A stretch of DNA of 64,000 nt from Flavicella sp965243265 (GCA_965243265.1 CBDEUL010000008.1:62001-126000), one strand, 5' to 3'; positions 51,967-61,035 are shown, counted from the first letter of the stretch. Notes: generated by a model not told the origin, from the sequence alone. Program-made: numbers and translations.

Positions 51967-53220
51967 CTATTTTCTATAGTTTTTTTGAATTTCTTTTCTC
52001 AAAAGATTCAAAGCTTCATTTGAACTCTTCTGAATTACCTTTTCTCTAGGTGTTCCAAAGTTATACTTAGATGAATATACACCTGTAGGTGTTGCTATGG
52101 CAATATAAACCACTCCTACTTCTTCTTGTGTGTTATCTGTACCTGGACCTGTGTTTCCTGTAGTTGCAATACTATAATCTGATTGAAACTTTTTTTGAAT
52201 ATTTACAGCCATTGCTTCTGCTACTTCTTTACTAACTACAGAATGTTTTTTTATCAACTCTTGAGAGACCTCCAAGGTATTGATCTTTATTTTTTCAGAA
52301 TAGCTAATTACACTTCCTAAAAAGTAAGACGATGCTCCTGAATTGGCTGTTAATAACTGAGACAACGCTCCTCCTGTACAACTTTCGGCTATTGCCAATG
52401 TTTTATTGAATTCTAATAATAAACGAGCTACTACCTTAACTATGTCTTCATCATCTTCATGGCCTACTACAAGTTCTCCTAAAATATTTTCTAGTTGCTT
52501 GGTTTGTTCTCTTATTTGCCTTTCCACTATTTTTTTGTCTATCCCTTTTCCAGAAAGTCTTAGTTTTAAGCGCCCTGGTGCTGGCAAGTAAGCTAAACTA
52601 ATATTTGAAGGTAGTTTGTTTTCCCAAGTATCTAATTTTTCTGCTACAGCACTTTCCCCCATTCCATAGGTTATTAGAGTTTTATGCTTGATAAATGGTA
52701 ATGTAAACTGACTTTGTAATCGAGGCAATACCTCTTCTTTCATCAACCCTTTCATCTCAAACGGTACTCCTGGCATGGATACAAAAATAGTTTTGTCTTC
52801 TTCAAACCACATTCCTGGAGCTGTTCCATAATTGTTATGTAATGGAATACACTTAGTTGGCACCATACCCTGCAATCTGTTTAACTCCGAAAAAGAGATA
52901 TTTCTTTTAGAAAACATTGTTTTTATGTGATTTACAATATTTTCATTAAGAACCAATGTATCTTTAAAAAAATTAGCTAATGTGTGTTTGGTGATGTCAT
53001 CTTTTGTAGGTCCCAAACCTCCTGTAATTAAGACTAGATCTGCATTTTTTTTTGCATTTTTTAAGGCCTCTAAAATATGTACTTCATCATCTTGTATAGA
53101 GGTAACTTGATAAACAGAAATTCCTATTTTATTTAATTCTATAGCAATCCATTGAGAATTGGTATCTACTATTTGACCTATTAAAATCTCGTCTCCAATA
53201 GTTATAATTTCTGCTTTCAA
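51967..53220 (-). CDS. cinA: CinA family nicotinamide-nucleotide amidohydrolase / competence-damage protein
   Basis: A 417-residue protein when read from the TTG at 53220, giving (M)KAEIITIGDEILIGQIVDTN, the usual family start. An in-frame ATG at 53271 adds 17 residues but lies upstream of a good -7 element (53251-53244). The N-terminal MoaB/MogA-like domain (VLITGGLGPTKDDITK) is followed by the C-terminal amidase domain with AESCTGGALSQLL. It deamidates NMN in pyridine nucleotide recycling, and the N-terminal part hydrolyses ADP-ribose in studied members. Confidence 0.92.
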   Translation of the reverse strand: MKAEIITIGDEILIGQIVDTNSQWIAIELNKIGISVYQVTSIQDDEVHILEALKNAKKNADLVLITGGLGPTKDDITKHTLANFFKDTLVLNENIVNHIKTMFSKRNISFSELNRLQGMVPTKCIPLHNNYGTAPGMWFEEDKTIFVSMPGVPFEMKGLMKEEVLPRLQSQFTLPFIKHKTLITYGMGESAVAEKLDTWENKLPSNISLAYLPAPGRLKLRLSGKGIDKKIVERQIREQTKQLENILGELVVGHEDDEDIVKVVARLLLEFNKTLAIAESCTGGALSQLLTANSGASSYFLGSVISYSEKIKINTLEVSQELIKKHSVVSKEVAEAMAVNIQKKFQSDYSIATTGNTGPGTDNTQEEVGVVYIAIATPTGVYSSKYNFGTPREKVIQKSSNEALNLLRKEIQKNYRK

Positions 53221-53243
53221 ATTTTCTTTTTTTATTAGACTAA

Positions 53244-53251
53244 CAAATGTA
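53244..53251 (-). promoter_or_regulatory. -7 promoter element for cinA
   Basis: The minus strand reads TACATTTG, 23 bases before the TTG start and downstream of the ATG at 53271. It therefore argues for TTG initiation. Confidence 0.5.
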
Positions 53252-53339
53252 ACAAAGTCTATTTGAAACATTATTATTTACAATGATCTAATAAAAACCT
53301 TGTGTTTTCAAAAACATTCCCTGTACTCTTAAATTGGTT

Positions 53340-53951
53340 TTATTTAACCTTTACTTCAAAAGACTGTTTTCCTTCAAGTTTTCCTATAAGCACATCGTTC
53401 TCAGCTACAGCTCCCACTCCTGATGGAGTTCCTGTAAAAATAACATCTCCCTTCTTTAGGGTGAGGTATTGTGATACATATGCTATCAGCTCATCTATTC
53501 CCCAAAGCATCTCTTTAGTACTACCTGCTTGAACCAAAATATTGTTTTTTTCTAAAGAGAATGAAAGATTGGTAAGATCTCCTAAGTTTTCTTTTGGAAC
53601 AAAATCTCCTATCACAGCACTCCCATCAAAGGCTTTAGCTTTTTCCCAAGGCAACCCTTTTTGTTTGCATGTATTTTGTACGTCTCTTGCTGTAAAATCA
53701 ATCCCTAAACCTATTTCATCGTAGTATTTATGTGCAAACTTACTACTGATATGTTTTCCTACTTTATTAATTTTCACCAAAACCTCAACTTCATAATGCA
53801 AGTCATTAGAAAAAGGGGGTATAAAAAATGGCATCTTTTTAGGTAAAATTGCTGAATCTGGTTTTAAAAAAAACACAGGTTCTTCCAACCTTTCAGCCCC
53901 CAGTTCTTTTATATGTTCTGCATAGTTTCTCCCAATACAAATTATCTTCAT
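53340..53951 (-). CDS. Fumarylacetoacetate hydrolase (FAH) family protein
   Basis: A 203-residue single-domain FAH-fold enzyme like FAHD1. The start MKIICIGRNYAEHIKELGA, PVFFLKPDSAI, the metal-binding HYEVEVLVKI, GIDFTARDVQNTCKQKGLPW and GDVIFTGTPSGVGAV are all present. Relatives are oxaloacetate decarboxylases or acylpyruvate hydrolases. The substrate here is unknown. It lies 17 bases after purU on the same strand. Confidence 0.9.
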   Translation of the reverse strand: MKIICIGRNYAEHIKELGAERLEEPVFFLKPDSAILPKKMPFFIPPFSNDLHYEVEVLVKINKVGKHISSKFAHKYYDEIGLGIDFTARDVQNTCKQKGLPWEKAKAFDGSAVIGDFVPKENLGDLTNLSFSLEKNNILVQAGSTKEMLWGIDELIAYVSQYLTLKKGDVIFTGTPSGVGAVAENDVLIGKLEGKQSFEVKVK

Positions 53952-53968
53952 TTTTATATGCTTCTAAG

Positions 53969-54841
53969 TTATTCTCCTGTCATAGGAAAAACAATTGCTT
54001 TGTTTCCGTCTACAATTATTTGATTATTGATATGACAACTCACTGCTCTTGCCAATACCATCGTTTCGATATCTGCTCCTACCTTTTTTAAAGAATTGGG
54101 GGTACTTTCATGGGTTACACGCTCTACACCTTGTTCTATAATAGGTCCTTCATCCAATTCTTCTGTTGCGTAATGAGCTGTAGCTCCTATTAGTTTAACC
54201 CCTCTTTCATAAGCTCTTTTGTATGGATTTGCTCCTTGAAAGGCTGGTAAGAAAGAGTGATGAATATTAATAATTTTACTTGGATAATGGTTTATAAAAT
54301 CATTGGTTAAAATTTGCATATAACGTGCCATTACTATCAAATCTATTCCATTGCTATCAAACAATTCTATCAAATCCTTTTCTTGCTCTTTTCTTGTTTC
54401 TTTTGTTACTGGCAAATGGTAAAAAGGTATTCCGAACATTTCTGCTATAGGGCGTAATTTTTCATGGTTACTAACTACCATTTTTACATCACAAAAAAGT
54501 TTTTCTTCCTTGTGTCTATGTAGCAAGTCATATAAATTATGACTTGTGTGAGAAACCATAATCGCTACTTTTTGCTTTTTACGTCCGTAATCTACACTCC
54601 AGGTTATTTTATAGACTTCTGCCAATCTACCAAACCGCTCTTCTAATTGTTCTTTACTCAATACGACAGATTCATCTGAAGCCACTCTTAAACGCATAAA
54701 AAAGCGTTGTTCTTCTTCATTTGTATATTGCTGTGAGCTTACTATATTAAATCCTTCTTGGTAAAAGAAGTGTGTTAACTTTGCTATAATTCCCTTTTGA
54801 TCTGGACATTTTATTAAGAAAGTAACTATTTGTGGTTTCAT
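53969..54841 (-). CDS. purU: Formyltetrahydrofolate deformylase
   Basis: A 290-residue enzyme with an N-terminal ACT domain (TFLIKCPDQKGIIAKLTHFF) and a C-terminal formyltransferase-like domain. The active-site region is HHSFLPAFQGANPYKRAYERG, followed by GATAHYATEELDEGPIIEQ. It releases formate from 10-formyl-THF to supply purine synthesis and balance one-carbon units. It lies 42 bases after menB on the same strand, probably in one transcript with the FAH gene. Confidence 0.94.
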   Translation of the reverse strand: MKPQIVTFLIKCPDQKGIIAKLTHFFYQEGFNIVSSQQYTNEEEQRFFMRLRVASDESVVLSKEQLEERFGRLAEVYKITWSVDYGRKKQKVAIMVSHTSHNLYDLLHRHKEEKLFCDVKMVVSNHEKLRPIAEMFGIPFYHLPVTKETRKEQEKDLIELFDSNGIDLIVMARYMQILTNDFINHYPSKIINIHHSFLPAFQGANPYKRAYERGVKLIGATAHYATEELDEGPIIEQGVERVTHESTPNSLKKVGADIETMVLARAVSCHINNQIIVDGNKAIVFPMTGE

Positions 54842-54883
54842 TATTTTTAATTTGAAGAGTTTATAAATCCGCTAACAAACGTT

Positions 54884-55744
54884 TTATACAATATATTTTT
54901 TATCAAAATTAGGTTTTCTCTTTTCTAAAAAAGCATTTCTTCCTTCTTTAGCTTCGTCTGTCATATACGCCAAACGTGTTGCTTCTCCTGCAAATACCTG
55001 CTGTCCTACCATACCGTCATCTGTAAGGTTCATGGCAAACTTCAACATTTTAATAGAGGTTGGCGATTTTTCTAAAATTTCTTGAGCCCATTGGTATGCT
55101 GTATCCTCCAATTCATCGTGTGGTATCACAGCATTTACCATTCCCATTTCGTACGCTTCTTGTGCTGAATAATTTCTTCCTAAGAAAAATATTTCTCTCG
55201 CTTTTTTCTGTCCAACCATTTTTGCCAAATATGCCGATCCATATCCTCCATCAAAACTTGTTACATCTGCATCTGTTTGTTTAAAAATGGCGTGTTCTTT
55301 ACTTGCTAATGTTAAATCACAAACAACATGTAAACTATGTCCTCCACCTACTGCCCATCCTGGCACCACAGCAATCACAACCTTCGGCATAAAACGAATC
55401 AATCGTTGTACCTCTAAAATATTTAAACGGTGCATTCCATCATCACCCACATATCCTTGATGACCACGTGCTTTTTGATCTCCTCCTGAACAAAATGAAT
55501 AAATTCCGTCTTTAGTCGAAGGCCCTTCCGCAGATAACAATATTACCCCTATAGAAGTATCTTCTTGTGCTTCATAAAAAGCATCGTACAATTCTGATGT
55601 TGTTCTTGGACGGAACGCATTTCTTACATCTGGTCTATTAAATGCTATTCTAGCTACGTTTCCAGATTTTTTATAAGTAATATCTTGGTACTTTTCTCCT
55701 AAGTGAGCAGAAGGTTTTACAGATTCCCATTGTGCTTGCGCCAT
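54884..55744 (-). CDS. menB: 1,4-dihydroxy-2-naphthoyl-CoA synthase
   Basis: A 286-residue crotonase-fold enzyme. The MenB signatures are CSGGDQKARG, PGWAVGGGHSLHVVCDLTLA and ADVTSFDGGYGSAYLAK, with the catalytic Asp/Tyr region intact. It closes the second ring of menaquinone from o-succinylbenzoyl-CoA. menD and menF lie a few kb upstream on the same strand, separated by an oppositely oriented esterase-like gene. menC, menE and menA are not in this window. Confidence 0.95.
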   Translation of the reverse strand: MAQAQWESVKPSAHLGEKYQDITYKKSGNVARIAFNRPDVRNAFRPRTTSELYDAFYEAQEDTSIGVILLSAEGPSTKDGIYSFCSGGDQKARGHQGYVGDDGMHRLNILEVQRLIRFMPKVVIAVVPGWAVGGGHSLHVVCDLTLASKEHAIFKQTDADVTSFDGGYGSAYLAKMVGQKKAREIFFLGRNYSAQEAYEMGMVNAVIPHDELEDTAYQWAQEILEKSPTSIKMLKFAMNLTDDGMVGQQVFAGEATRLAYMTDEAKEGRNAFLEKRKPNFDKKYIV

Positions 55745-55801
55745 AAGTATAATTTTAATTGGTTGTAAAGATATAACTATTGAAAAAACTAAAAAAATTA
55801 G

Positions 55802-55809
55802 TACTTTCG
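55802..55809 (+). promoter_or_regulatory. Variant -7 element for the esterase-like gene
   Basis: TACTTTCG is a close variant of TAnnTTTG. It lies downstream of the in-frame ATG at 55780 and before those at 55831 and 55840, which favours a later start. Confidence 0.35.
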
Positions 55810-55839
55810 AACATTCAAATTTTTTGTTCTATGTTTTCT

Positions 55840-57174
55840 ATGAAAAAATTCTGTTTACTTTTAATTGTCCTTCTTTCTTTACAGGGAATTTATGCGCAAC
55901 AAACGCCCGAACAAATTAAAAGGAGAAAGGCCAGAAGAGCCAAAGCTAATACTGAACAGAAAAAAACTACACAAAAAAAAGATAGTACAGCTACAGCCAG
56001 TATCGAAAAGGACAATTCCAAAGAAAACACTCCCAAAAAGAAGGAAAAAAATAGCATTCCTAGAGATAAAGTTTTTAAACAAGAAGTTGTTTCTAAAAAC
56101 TTAAAAGGGAAACATATGATAAAAATATTTATCCCTAAAGAGTACCAACTTAATGAAAAAAAATTCTCGTTAGCTATTGTTTTAGATGCCGATGATTTGT
56201 TTGACACCTATGTAGGGATTTCTAAAATGTTTAATACCCAAGGAAAAATCCCTAATCAAATTATCATTGGTGTACCTCAAACCCTTGATAAAAGAATTCA
56301 AAGCTACGGTTACAATACCACTAGTAGCTACCCAACCGTTTCGGCTACGGACTTCTTTAACTTTATAGATAAAGAGCTCATTGCTTTTATGAAAAAAAAT
56401 TATAGAATTGGTAAATTTAAAACCATCGTAGGAAAAGATTTGACAGCCAATTTTACAAACTATTTTATGTTTAAAGAAAAGCCTACTTTTTCTGCCTACC
56501 TAAATATAAACCCTGCTTATGCTCCTAGAATTCCTGAATATTTACAATTCTATATATCTAGAATTACAGAAAATAGTTATTTCTATTATTTATCTCATGG
56601 AAAAAATAGCTACAGAAGAAGTAAAGAGGTTATTGATTTAGTAAATACTGAATTAACAAATCAAGACAGCAAGCATTTTAATTACAAGTACGAATATTTT
56701 GACACCAAGTCAGATCTTGTATCCACCCCTCAAAGTATTGCTCAAGGACTAGACTTTATTTTTTCATTGTACTCTGGTATTACAAAAGATGAATACAATA
56801 AAAACGTAGTTTTCTTGTCTCCTGTAGCAGCAATGGAATATTTAGTTTATAAATATGAAAACATAAATTATATTTTTGGAGAAGAATTGAACATTAGAAT
56901 AGAAGATTTTTACGCAATTGAACAAATTGTAATGGATAAGGAAGAAGCTATTTATTTAAAAGAATTTGGAGAAATGGCTCTTAAGTATCATCCTGAATCT
57001 CCTGCAGGGAATTACTATCTTGGTCAGCATTATGAAAGAAACTTAGAATACAATTCTGCTCTAATTTCTTATAAAAAAGGATTTTCTAAAATTAAACCTG
57101 GATCTCCTTTTGCCAATGGATATTATAAAAACGTTACACGTGCTTCTAAATTATTAAAAGCTTCTAGTTACTAG
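55840..57174 (+). CDS. Esterase-fold secreted protein lacking the catalytic serine
   Basis: A 444-residue protein from the ATG at 55840 (55831 and 55780 are also in frame). It has a signal peptide (FCLLLIVLLSLQGIYAQ) and then a long basic Lys/Thr linker. The putative-esterase (PF00756-like) domain follows with IKIFIPKEYQL, FSLAIVLDADDLFDTYVG, QIIIGVPQ and FIDKELIAFMKKNYRI. Where the family has GHSxxG-type nucleophile sequence, this protein reads IVGKDLTANF (codons 56431-56445), with Asp in place of Ser. The C-terminal part resembles a TPR unit (AGNYYLGQHYERNLEYNSAL). A binding or structural role in the envelope is more likely than catalysis. Confidence 0.78.
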   Translation: MKKFCLLLIVLLSLQGIYAQQTPEQIKRRKARRAKANTEQKKTTQKKDSTATASIEKDNSKENTPKKKEKNSIPRDKVFKQEVVSKNLKGKHMIKIFIPKEYQLNEKKFSLAIVLDADDLFDTYVGISKMFNTQGKIPNQIIIGVPQTLDKRIQSYGYNTTSSYPTVSATDFFNFIDKELIAFMKKNYRIGKFKTIVGKDLTANFTNYFMFKEKPTFSAYLNINPAYAPRIPEYLQFYISRITENSYFYYLSHGKNSYRRSKEVIDLVNTELTNQDSKHFNYKYEYFDTKSDLVSTPQSIAQGLDFIFSLYSGITKDEYNKNVVFLSPVAAMEYLVYKYENINYIFGEELNIRIEDFYAIEQIVMDKEEAIYLKEFGEMALKYHPESPAGNYYLGQHYERNLEYNSALISYKKGFSKIKPGSPFANGYYKNVTRASKLLKASSY

Positions 57175-57188
57175 ACTAACAAAAGAAT

Positions 57189-57232
57189 CACATAAAAAAA
57201 GCGGTACAAAATTGTACCGCTTTTTTTATGTG
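57189..57232. terminator. Bidirectional terminator between esterase-like gene and S1 protein
   Basis: A 21-bp perfect stem (CACATAAAAAAAGCGGTACAA and complement) with a 2-base spacer has A and T runs on both sides. It lies between converging genes. Confidence 0.92.
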
Positions 57233-57253
57233 AACTAACTAACTCTATTTTGA

Positions 57254-57670
57254 TTATGACAAATAAATTCCGTTAGATGCTATTACTATCAATTTTGCTT
57301 TATACAAACCTCCAATAGCACTTTTAAAAGATTTTTTACTCATTTTAAAATGGTACTTAATATCTTCTGGATTACTTTTGTCTGTAAACGGTAAAAAACC
57401 CTCTTCTGAATCCTTAAGCTTTTCAATAATTACCTCTTGAATTTCATCTATTTTGTTTCTAAAACCGATAGGTTGCAAAGACACATCTATTTTACCATCT
57501 TCTCTAAACCCTTTTATATATCCTGGTAATTTTTGACCTTCCCTTACCTTTTGGTATACTTCATTTTTATACAACATCCCCTCTTCATCTCCATTTATTA
57601 AAACCGTAATTCCAACGTGAGTAAACCTTCCTATAATTAGTTCTACTTTTTCTCCTATTTCTAATTCCAT
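57254..57670 (-). CDS. CvfB-like S1/winged-helix RNA-binding protein, half length
   Basis: A 138-residue protein. Residues about 5-70 form one S1-like domain (GEKVELIIGRFTHVGITVLI, GYIKGFREDGKIDVSLQP). Residues about 75-138 form the winged helix that ends CvfB proteins (FLPFTDKSNPEDIKYHFKMS, IGGLYKAKLIVI). Full-length CvfB is about 280 residues with additional N-terminal S1 domains, which are absent here. menD ends 7 bases upstream, so there is no room for the missing part. It is cotranscribed with menD. Confidence 0.82.
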   Translation of the reverse strand: MELEIGEKVELIIGRFTHVGITVLINGDEEGMLYKNEVYQKVREGQKLPGYIKGFREDGKIDVSLQPIGFRNKIDEIQEVIIEKLKDSEEGFLPFTDKSNPEDIKYHFKMSKKSFKSAIGGLYKAKLIVIASNGIYLS

Positions 57671-57677
57671 AATTATC

Positions 57678-59351
57678 TTACTTAAAATTGTTAAAATAAG
57701 CTTTTAAAACTTCATCATTTATTGCACTTGGTGTTTGTATTTCTAATAATTTTGGTGCTGATGAAGGGGTATAAAAAAGCTCTAATTGTTTTTCTAATGC
57801 TATATTGTCTGAAACCATTTGATATTCAAAACCAAACATTTTACACAAATGTGAGGCATTTAAACCATGTGGAGTTTCAAAGTACTCTAAAGCATTACTT
57901 TGTGAAGGACCTGGAATAAATTTAAAAATTCCACCTCCATTATTATTAATTAATATTACTCTAAAATTATTAGGTATATAACTATTCCACAACGCATTAC
58001 TATCGTAGAAAAAGCTAATATCACCCGTAACAAACAACACCTGTTCTTCTGAAACCATTGCCGCTCCTATAGCCGTAGAAGTACTACCATCTATACCACT
58101 AGTTCCTCTATTACAAAAAACCTTTAATGTTGGATTTACATCGAACAACTGTGAATAACGAATTACCGAACTATTGCTCAATTGCAATTGTATATTATCG
58201 GGTATTGTTTTTAAAATTGTTTCAAAAACTTTTAAATCAGAATATGGTGCTTCTGATAAATAATTACCGTGTTTTTCTTTTCGCTTACTCCTTTCTAGCA
58301 ACCAAGTATTTTGAAAAGCACTCTGCTTATTTTTTGTCAAAAAGAAAAACTGACTAAAAAACAACTGTGGTGATATTTTAAAATGGTGTGTTAAACAATG
58401 GTACGAATCGTATGCTGTTTTTACATCTACATGCCAATGCTCTTTAGGTCTGTATTTTCTAAAAAACTGCTTTATTCTTTTAGATACTATCAAACCTCCT
58501 AAAGTCAATAAAATATCTGGTTGTAGTTTTTGAAACCCTTCTTCCTCTAAAGGAAATATCAACTGATCTATATTATTGATAAACTTAAGATTTTCTACAT
58601 TTGATATCGTTTCTGTAAAAACCAATACCGATGGATCTTTAACCAAATGTTCTAATTGTGTTTGCAGCAAAGCATCTGGGTAATTAGCCCCTATCAACAC
58701 GATTTTTTTTTCTGCTTGGTTCCATACATCCGCATACCCTTGTAAAAAATCTACATCCAATGGAGTTTCTCCATTTAAAACACCTTTTTCTTTTAACTGA
58801 GAAGGTATTTCTTTTATTGTATCAATAGTAGTATACAAAGGCTCATCAAAAGGCACATTTATATGTACGGGCCCTTTTTCTTCTATAGCAGTTTTAAAAG
58901 CTTCTGTTAAAGCAACTGTATTTAACGCTTCTTCCTCTATACTACTACTTAAATTTGCATTGTACAAGGAATGGTTTTTAAAAACGTTTTTCTGACGAAT
59001 GGTTTGCCCATCCCCTATATCTACCAAATGCTCTGGTCTGTCTGCAGAAATCACAACCAAAGGAATATTGCTATAAAAAGCTTCTGATACTGCAGGGTAA
59101 TAGTTTAACAATGCTGAACCCGAAGTACACAAAACCGCTACTGGTTTTCTTTTTTGTTGTGCCATTCCTAAAGCCACAAAAGCTGCACTTCTCTCATCAA
59201 CGATACTATACGCATTAATTTGAGGATGACTATTAAAGCCAATTGTTAAAGGTGCATTTCGTGAACCTGGTGAAACAACTACATCTTCAATTCCATTAGC
59301 TATACAACTGGCTAAAACCAACTGTGCCAATTTGTTTTCTGGGTACTTCAT
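57678..59351 (-). CDS. menD: 2-succinyl-5-enolpyruvyl-6-hydroxy-3-cyclohexene-1-carboxylate synthase
   Basis: A 557-residue thiamine diphosphate enzyme. The N-terminal VSPGSRNAPLTIGF, GSALLNYYPAVSEAFYSNIP, SADRPEHLVDIGDGQTIRQ and the ThDP-binding GDISFFYDSNALWN motif are all MenD-like. It adds a succinyl-semialdehyde unit from 2-oxoglutarate to isochorismate. It lies downstream of menF with a 114-base gap that holds its own -7-like element. Confidence 0.95.
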   Translation of the reverse strand: MKYPENKLAQLVLASCIANGIEDVVVSPGSRNAPLTIGFNSHPQINAYSIVDERSAAFVALGMAQQKRKPVAVLCTSGSALLNYYPAVSEAFYSNIPLVVISADRPEHLVDIGDGQTIRQKNVFKNHSLYNANLSSSIEEEALNTVALTEAFKTAIEEKGPVHINVPFDEPLYTTIDTIKEIPSQLKEKGVLNGETPLDVDFLQGYADVWNQAEKKIVLIGANYPDALLQTQLEHLVKDPSVLVFTETISNVENLKFINNIDQLIFPLEEEGFQKLQPDILLTLGGLIVSKRIKQFFRKYRPKEHWHVDVKTAYDSYHCLTHHFKISPQLFFSQFFFLTKNKQSAFQNTWLLERSKRKEKHGNYLSEAPYSDLKVFETILKTIPDNIQLQLSNSSVIRYSQLFDVNPTLKVFCNRGTSGIDGSTSTAIGAAMVSEEQVLFVTGDISFFYDSNALWNSYIPNNFRVILINNNGGGIFKFIPGPSQSNALEYFETPHGLNASHLCKMFGFEYQMVSDNIALEKQLELFYTPSSAPKLLEIQTPSAINDEVLKAYFNNFK

Positions 59352-59406
59352 GTAAATAATTCAATTATTAAAATTTGATTGTTTTTCTGAATCAAATTCT
59401 AAGCTG

Positions 59407-59414
59407 CAAAATTA
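59407..59414 (-). promoter_or_regulatory. -7 promoter element for menD
   Basis: The minus strand reads TAATTTTG, matching TAnnTTTG, 55 bases before the menD ATG in the menF-menD gap. No -33 TTG is present at the right distance. Confidence 0.35.
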
Positions 59415-59465
59415 CAAATAATTCACCTTGCTAGAGTTCTATTTAGTGTAAAGTTTAAATACCCT

Positions 59466-60521
59466 CTAAAGAACTCTTTCCATTGTTTTACTCTTAGAAA
59501 CTGTTTCACTCCACTCTTTTTCCGGAATACTTTTTTGAGTAATCCCTCCACCTATATAAAGTTTTACATTTTCTTTTGAAACAACCTCCATACAACGCAA
59601 ATTCACATATAATCGAGTTTTGTCTCCCATATTTAACTCTCCCAAAAAGCCTGTGTAATACCTCCTGTCAAAGCTTTCATTTGCTAAAATAAACTTCTTA
59701 GCTTCTTTCTTAGGCAAACCACAAACCGCTGGTGTTGGATGCAAAGCCGTTACTAAACTTTTTAATCCCTGCTCTTCTGCTATTGTTCCTTTAATATGAG
59801 TACACAAATGTAACAATGCTCCAGCCTTTACTGTTTCTACTTTTGAAGCTTCTATTTTTTCTACAAACGGTTTTAAATTAGACAAAATACTATCCGTTAC
59901 CATCTGTTGTTCTTCTAATTCTTTTTCACCCCAAACAACCTCTGTTGTTCCATTAAATTTTTGGGTTCCCGCCAAAGACATCGTATTAAAAACGGTTCCT
60001 GAAACTTCTAATAATTTTTCTGGTGTAGCCCCTAACCACATCCCAACCTTAGGATGATACCAAACATATACATTTGCCGAAGGATAACTGACTAAGAGTT
60101 TTTTAAACACTTCTATAAAATCAAAATCATCTCTAGTAATTGTTTTGGTACGAGCAACTACAATCTTAGAAATTCCTGTGTTCTCTATTTCTGAAACAGT
60201 TTTTTTCACCAATTTCACATGCCTTTCCTTAGTTGTAAAAGATTCTCTCTCTTCTTCAAAAAATGGATCAAGAACTGTATTATCCTCTATTATCTCTGAT
60301 TCAATCTTTTCATCAGGAATTAACAAAACCATTTCTTCCTTATCTTCAAATGGCGCAAATACAAAACCCTTTTCTGTAAAATCAGATACCGTATGTAATG
60401 TTGCATCTTTTTGAAAGTATGCCGTAATTATTTTGTTCAAAGGGGTTTTAAACGCTACAAAAGGTAAGTTTTCTTGGTAAGCTTTTTCTAGCTTTTCAAA
60501 TAAACTGGTATTGAGTATCAA
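59466..60521 (-). CDS. menF: Isochorismate synthase
   Basis: A 351-residue chorismate-utilising enzyme. SEIENTGISKIVVARTKTI, VWYHPKVGMWLGATPEKLLE, TALHPTPAVCGLPKKEAKKF, FDRRYYTGFLGE and LYIGGGITQKS are the family's conserved blocks. It converts chorismate to isochorismate, the first step of menaquinone synthesis. EntC-type enzymes look alike, but the menD neighbour indicates MenF. The thioesterase gene precedes it by 15 bases. Confidence 0.94.
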   Translation of the reverse strand: MILNTSLFEKLEKAYQENLPFVAFKTPLNKIITAYFQKDATLHTVSDFTEKGFVFAPFEDKEEMVLLIPDEKIESEIIEDNTVLDPFFEEERESFTTKERHVKLVKKTVSEIENTGISKIVVARTKTITRDDFDFIEVFKKLLVSYPSANVYVWYHPKVGMWLGATPEKLLEVSGTVFNTMSLAGTQKFNGTTEVVWGEKELEEQQMVTDSILSNLKPFVEKIEASKVETVKAGALLHLCTHIKGTIAEEQGLKSLVTALHPTPAVCGLPKKEAKKFILANESFDRRYYTGFLGELNMGDKTRLYVNLRCMEVVSKENVKLYIGGGITQKSIPEKEWSETVSKSKTMERVL

Positions 60522-60536
60522 TCTAGAAATACGTTT

Positions 60537-60953
60537 TTATTGTTTTGGTAAAACAATGTTTGTTAGTTTACAAAAAGAGATCATATCTCCCTTTTCATCT
60601 TTAATTTCAATTTTCCACAAATGAGTTGTTTTCCCCTTGTGAATAATAGTTGCTGTTGCAGTAAGTGTTCCTGACTTTTTACTTTTTAAATGATTCGCTG
60701 TTATTTCAATCCCTTTTACTATAAAAGCTTTAGGATCTACAAATAAATGAGAAGCTGCACTCCCTACACTTTCTGCCAAAGCCACACTAGCACCACCATG
60801 TAACAATCCCATAGGTTGATACACCTTAGAGTTTACTTCCATAGATGCTACCAAATAATCTTCTCCTACCTCTGTATATACAATTCCCAATGTTTCCATT
60901 AAGGTATTTTTAGTTACAGCGTTTAGCCTTTGAAGTTTTTCTGAAGCGGTCAT
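60537..60953 (-). CDS. Hotdog-fold thioesterase (PaaI/MenI-like), candidate DHNA-CoA hydrolase
   Basis: A 138-residue protein from the ATG at 60953. An ATG at 60974 is also in frame. The hotdog core is QPMGLLHGGASVALAESVGS, with the usual acidic residue in the helix (ALAES), followed by GIEITANHLKSKKSGTLTAT. PaaI/YbgC-like thioesterases hydrolyse aryl- or acyl-CoA. As the first gene before menF, it could catalyse DHNA-CoA hydrolysis (MenI), a step for which no other gene is seen here. The assignment rests on context. Confidence 0.85.
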   Translation of the reverse strand: MTASEKLQRLNAVTKNTLMETLGIVYTEVGEDYLVASMEVNSKVYQPMGLLHGGASVALAESVGSAASHLFVDPKAFIVKGIEITANHLKSKKSGTLTATATIIHKGKTTHLWKIEIKDEKGDMISFCKLTNIVLPKQ

Positions 60954-61004
60954 TTTTTTAATGCTTTGGGGCATAAAAATACATATTTATTAAATAGGAA
61001 AGTT

Positions 61005-61012
61005 TATTTTTG
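61005..61012 (+). promoter_or_regulatory. -7 promoter element for the pRiA4b ORF-3-like gene
   Basis: TATTTTTG matches TAnnTTTG, 23 bases before the ATG at 61036. It lies on the strand opposite to the thioesterase gene. Confidence 0.45.
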
Positions 61013-61035
61013 CAGCGAATAATTTAGAGGTAAAC

